64,000 nucleotides of DNA, from assembly GCA_041398825.1 (NCBI GenBank), contig JAWKTX010000001.1, positions 744,001-808,000 of the forward strand, in the 5' to 3' direction. This stretch comes from Planctomycetaceae bacterium. Lineage in GTDB: Bacteria > Planctomycetota > Planctomycetia > Planctomycetales > Planctomycetaceae. The position numbers and the translations under genes are program-made. Positions within the stretch are counted from its first letter, which is position 1, and every line of letters starts with the position of its first letter. This document shows, piece by piece, positions 60,864-64,000 of the stretch. The notes under the pieces are model-generated. The model saw nothing but the letters and a program-made list of their open reading frames with translations, did no database searches and was not told where the DNA came from.

Positions 60864-62267
60864 TCAGTTCACATCACGGCCGGTGAGGATTCGCTCAATC
60901 TCGTCTGCCTGAGCAGCCACTTCAAGGACACTGCGGCGAATTTGTTCGGCCGCCACGGTGGCCCTGGGATAGGTATCGATCATGACGAAACAGGGTTGCC
61001 CGTTAATCTCGCGGATTGCAATGCCACCGTGATGTACGCTTGCGTTGAGCCTCAGGGCTTGTTCGAAGAAATCAGACCGCGCGTCGCAGCAGACGGAGTA
61101 GATCAGCAGCAAACGGTCTCCGGCTCCGTGCTCGCTATTCTCCACGTAGACAACCTGATGGCGATTGTTCCGCAGTGTGAGCCGGATTTGAAACTTGGCG
61201 TGCTCATCCTCGTGGCATTCGACCGAAGGCAGGTCATGAAAGGCTTCGTAGATTAGCGATTCCAGGTCGCGCACCGCTCCCATGACCGCTTGCAGTAGTT
61301 GTGAGGCGGCACCGCCATCGCGAGGACGTCGGTCAGGATCCGGCGCCAGCAGCAGTGAGACACATTCGGCGATGTCGAGTGGAATATCAGGATTCCGACG
61401 TCGCACACTGATGCAGTTTCCGGCGAGAATTGCATTCATGACCTCCGAGATCGATTCACCCTGAAAGGGGTAGCAGCCGGTGAGCATCTGGTAATAGCAC
61501 ACGCCCAGGGCGAACACATCGCTGCTGGTCGTTGCCGGCTTGCCTTCGAATAATTCCGGAGCCATGTAGTACGGTGTGCCTGCAAGGTTATTTGTCGGAA
61601 GGTCATCTCCAACAATTCGTTTTGCCAGGCCAAAATCTGCAATCTTTGGAACGCTGGCCGGCGTCACAATGACGTTGTCCGGCTTCAGGTCACGGTGGAT
61701 AATTCCCATTCGGTGCGCTGCAGCAAGTCCACTGGCAATTCCGACGGCCATGGCTGTCGAGCGAATCGGTCCCAGTGCGCCGTAGCTGTCAATTTCCTGC
61801 TGCAGGGACGTCCCCGCGACATATTCCATCTCCAGGAAGTGCATGTCCTCCCATCGACCAATTGCGTGTGTCGTGACAATGTTGCCATGGACAAGTGCCG
61901 CAGCGGCTCTGGCTTCATTTTCAAATCGTGCGATATAGTCGAATTCGCTGGACACTCGTTTCGGGGAGAGAACTTTCAGGGCGCAAAAGCGATGAAGCTG
62001 CTGATTGCGAGCAAGGTAGACGACGCCCATCCCGCCACGCCCCAGCATTCGTTCGCAGGTGTAAATGTGGATTTGCTGCCCATCCAGCAGATCATGGTCG
62101 AGCGTGATTTCGATCGGTTCGTCCGATGTTTTCCCATCATGGGTCAGCAATAGCGTTTCGGTCGCCGTTCCGTTGGGCGTATGGGTGGTGTTCAACCCGC
62201 AGCGAGGGCATTTCGCGGTCCGTGCGGAAAACACTTCGTTGCATGCGACGCAGTAGACTTTTGCCAC
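60864..62267 (-). CDS. Ser/Thr protein kinase with zinc ribbon and YbjN-like C-terminal domain
   Basis: A 467-residue kinase starting at a GTG. An N-terminal zinc ribbon (CVACNEVFSARTAKCPRCG, ~6-23) precedes the kinase domain: GRGGMGVVYLARN (~76-88), Lys98, HRDLKPDN (191-198), DFGLAKR (211-217) and YYMAPELFEG. All catalytic residues are present, so it should be active. The last ~110 residues contain FQIRLTLRNNRHQVVYVENS and IREINGQPCFVMIDTYPRAT, a beta-alpha pattern like YbjN/type III chaperone-like domains, possibly a binding module. No transmembrane helix; cytoplasmic. Monocistronic; a palindromic element lies in its upstream gap. Confidence 0.88.
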   Translation of the reverse strand: MAKVYCVACNEVFSARTAKCPRCGLNTTHTPNGTATETLLLTHDGKTSDEPIEITLDHDLLDGQQIHIYTCERMLGRGGMGVVYLARNQQLHRFCALKVLSPKRVSSEFDYIARFENEARAAAALVHGNIVTTHAIGRWEDMHFLEMEYVAGTSLQQEIDSYGALGPIRSTAMAVGIASGLAAAHRMGIIHRDLKPDNVIVTPASVPKIADFGLAKRIVGDDLPTNNLAGTPYYMAPELFEGKPATTSSDVFALGVCYYQMLTGCYPFQGESISEVMNAILAGNCISVRRRNPDIPLDIAECVSLLLAPDPDRRPRDGGAASQLLQAVMGAVRDLESLIYEAFHDLPSVECHEDEHAKFQIRLTLRNNRHQVVYVENSEHGAGDRLLLIYSVCCDARSDFFEQALRLNASVHHGGIAIREINGQPCFVMIDTYPRATVAAEQIRRSVLEVAAQADEIERILTGRDVN

Positions 62268-62462
62268 GGGCGGTTCTTTTTGTTCATCAAACTGGAAACG
62301 GATGGGTCTCGCCGGATTCGTCAGAGCACGGTACCAGAAGGTTCATGACATTTCTGCCGGGGGCCTGTTCTGAAACTCGGATTCACTTCGAAATGCAATT
62401 CGTCCTCGGATCTGAATTCCTGGATCAATCAGCAGTTTGCGCGAGTCAAAATGCAATTGTCC

Positions 62463-62560
62463 AACAGCCGGTTGAAAAACGGGACTGGCCCGAGCAGGAG
62501 ACCTGAAAACACGAAAGTTTACAGTCGCCCAGCGAGCCTGTCCCGATTTTTCAGCGACAG
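62463..62560. repeat. Palindromic dispersed element, copy 4
   Basis: Begins AACAGCCGGTTGAAAAACGG and GACTGGCCCGAGCAGGAGAC, ends CGAGCCTGTCCCGATTTTTC. Same orientation as copy 1. It directly abuts the stop codon of the ComEC gene (62561). It fills about a third of the 62268-62560 gap; the rest shows nothing. Confidence 0.82.
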
Positions 62561-64000
62561 CTAACGCATTCCGGAAACCCGAACGCTGCCAGGGGATTTG
62601 CCCTGAAACTCTTCACTGCCGAGCGGTCGCTCCGTAATCCTGATTGAGACGGCACCGCAGACCGATGTGAACAGAAATCTCGTACGTTCGCCGAAGATCC
62701 GGGAAAGCTGAGCCTTTGTGGCATCATTTCGGCTGCTGACGATTACCGTTTCCGGCTGGAAAACCCGTTTCGTGTCAGAATTGTTTGAATTCAAGCTTCC
62801 GTGATGCGGGCTGATCAGCAGATCGCATTCCGGAAGTTCTGGACTGACTTGTTCGAATCCTCGCCCGTCCAGATCTCCCGGAAAGGCAATCCGATGACCT
62901 CTGTATTCTGCAACGGAAAGGAGGCTGAGCTCGTTGTCATTCAGTTCCTGTGAGAGCGCAGAATCGGCCCGAAAGAACGTAATCATGGTTTCGCCGAGTG
63001 TCATACGGTCGCCGCTCGCAACGATCGTGACAGGGATCCGGCGATCTTTGACGTCTTCCAGCAACTCCTGAACAGGGGCTGCATCGGAACGAATGAATTC
63101 GGTCGTTGTGATGAGTTGTCCGACAGGAATCATCTCCAGCAGTCCCGGCAGAGCGTTGTAGTGATCTGCATCTGCATGGGAGACGATCACCGCATCGACC
63201 ATCCGATATCCCAGGTGCCACAGACAGTTGGCGATGGTTTCAGAAGTGCGATGCCCGCGATTCAAGGCCCCGGCATCCATCAGGATCACGTGATTCTCCG
63301 GAGTGATCACGATGGCGGCGTTTCCGTGCCCTACATTCAAAACGGTGCAGTGCAGTTCTCCGGAATGCATTGGCGGCGCAGATGCCAATCGAAATGCGAT
63401 GACCACACAAACTAACTGAATGGTCAGCAAGCAGTATCGCCGTCTCGGGCGTCTTGTCAGAATCTGAAATGCCAGTATCCCGTAAAAGGTCGGACAAAAC
63501 CATGCCGGTAGATCTGCAATTGTGACAGCTCCTGCGTCAAAGCCTGCCGCAAATGAAACGATCGATTGAAGTCCCTGAAGCAGTCTTCCGAACACGAATG
63601 CGGGCGGAATGGCCAGCCAGGGGAGCAGTAATCCTGACAGCAGAAAAAGAAAACCGGCAACCATTGTGAAAGCAGTCAGCGGAATCAGCAAAACGTTGAT
63701 CAGCACTCCCGAAAGCGAAATGACATGGAATTGTGAAGCGACCATTGGCATCGAAAACAGTGTGACCGCCAGCATCTGTCGATATCGATAAGCCAGCCAC
63801 AATCCTGCATTGCCGGCTCGTTCGCGAAACCATTCCTCCCAGGTGATTGCGTCAATGGGGACGCCCTGCTCTGTTTGTCGAGCGCCGCGGGCTGAGTCGA
63901 CGCAGGCCAGTGCAGAAACTGCAAGAAATGAAAGCCAGGCTCCGGTATCGAAGATCAGTGCCGGATCAAAAACCGCAAGCAGGATGACCGTCACGGCAAT
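62561..64000 (-). CDS. comEC: ComEC/Rec2-family competence protein, 5' part beyond the window
   Basis: At least 479 residues; the frame is open to the window end, so the N-terminus is missing. The first half is the Competence domain with many hydrophobic helices (MVASQFHVISLSGVLINVLL, LTAFTMVAGFLFLLSGLLL). The second half is a metallo-beta-lactamase-type domain: LNVGHGNAAIVITPENHVIL then MDAG, VIVSHADADHYNAL (HxDxDH metal motif), GDLDGRGFE and LLISPHHGSLNSNN. ComEC forms the inner-membrane channel for DNA uptake. Order and length fit full-size Rec2 proteins. The N-terminal OB-like DUF4131 domain would lie beyond 64000. Confidence 0.92.
   Translation of the reverse strand: MAVTVILLAVFDPALIFDTGAWLSFLAVSALACVDSARGARQTEQGVPIDAITWEEWFRERAGNAGLWLAYRYRQMLAVTLFSMPMVASQFHVISLSGVLINVLLIPLTAFTMVAGFLFLLSGLLLPWLAIPPAFVFGRLLQGLQSIVSFAAGFDAGAVTIADLPAWFCPTFYGILAFQILTRRPRRRYCLLTIQLVCVVIAFRLASAPPMHSGELHCTVLNVGHGNAAIVITPENHVILMDAGALNRGHRTSETIANCLWHLGYRMVDAVIVSHADADHYNALPGLLEMIPVGQLITTTEFIRSDAAPVQELLEDVKDRRIPVTIVASGDRMTLGETMITFFRADSALSQELNDNELSLLSVAEYRGHRIAFPGDLDGRGFEQVSPELPECDLLISPHHGSLNSNNSDTKRVFQPETVIVSSRNDATKAQLSRIFGERTRFLFTSVCGAVSIRITERPLGSEEFQGKSPGSVRVSGMR

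Overview
The window looks like part of a planctomycete chromosome (order Planctomycetales). The evidence is family content, not a database match: a DUF1559 prepilin-like protein beside a small carboxypeptidase-regulatory-like lipoprotein, a CRTAC1/FG-GAP lipoprotein ending in ASPIC/UnbV, an ECF sigma factor overlapping a Ser/Thr kinase, a second zinc-ribbon Ser/Thr kinase, a GspA/ExeA-type ATPase and sugar isomerases with Tat-like leaders. No rRNA, tRNA, CRISPR array, transposase or integrase was recognised.

Layout. 1-29.4 kb is ordinary chromosome, mostly on the minus strand: a beta-propeller fragment, a zinc-ribbon membrane protein, the CRTAC1 lipoprotein, an ExeA-like ATPase with a membrane partner, a TIM-barrel isomerase, a PLP aminotransferase, glgC, an SGNH hydrolase, hisB, an orphan NMT1/THI5-like binding lipoprotein, queE, a DUF58 protein, the lipoprotein/DUF1559 pair, a DUF6263-like secreted protein, a cyclophilin, a DJ-1/PfpI protein, an unknown 489-aa protein, an OleC-like acyl ligase, serA and an EamA transporter. 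29.4-31.7 kb is gene-poor and holds diverged repeats.

About 31.7-48.7 kb is the striking part. Nearly every gene is on the plus strand, genes are short, and at least 17 boundaries carry an 80-100 bp imperfect inverted repeat whose right end reads like an integron attC R' core (GTTATGC, GTTCTGC, GTTACGC, GTTCGCC and similar). I read this as an integron cassette array without a visible integrase (a CALIN). Its left third (31.7-36.5 kb) consists of frameshifted cassettes: two copies of a lipoprotein, a stand-alone GyrB-type GHKL ATPase, a cupin-like protein and a DUF4240 protein. The right part is mostly intact: lipoproteins, a P-loop ATPase between two ~290 bp direct repeats, a fatty acid hydroxylase, two SMI1/KNR4 (SUKH) proteins, a zinc-ribbon protein, a peptide-deformylase-like protein and an HNH protein. 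Two 415 bp repeats carrying an antisense relic ORF also lie in it.

48.9-64 kb returns to ordinary chromosome: ftsK, a sugar isomerase next to an L-fuconate dehydratase (probable sugar-acid catabolism), a trypsin-like/SirB1 fusion, a kinase with a Cache-like sensory region translationally coupled to an ECF sigma factor, a second kinase, and a ComEC fragment leaving the window. A ~95-110 bp palindromic element occurs four times (7.7, 24.6, 45.9 and 62.5 kb), always at gene ends or in gaps. All coordinates and alignments were made by eye; attC calls need covariance-model confirmation.
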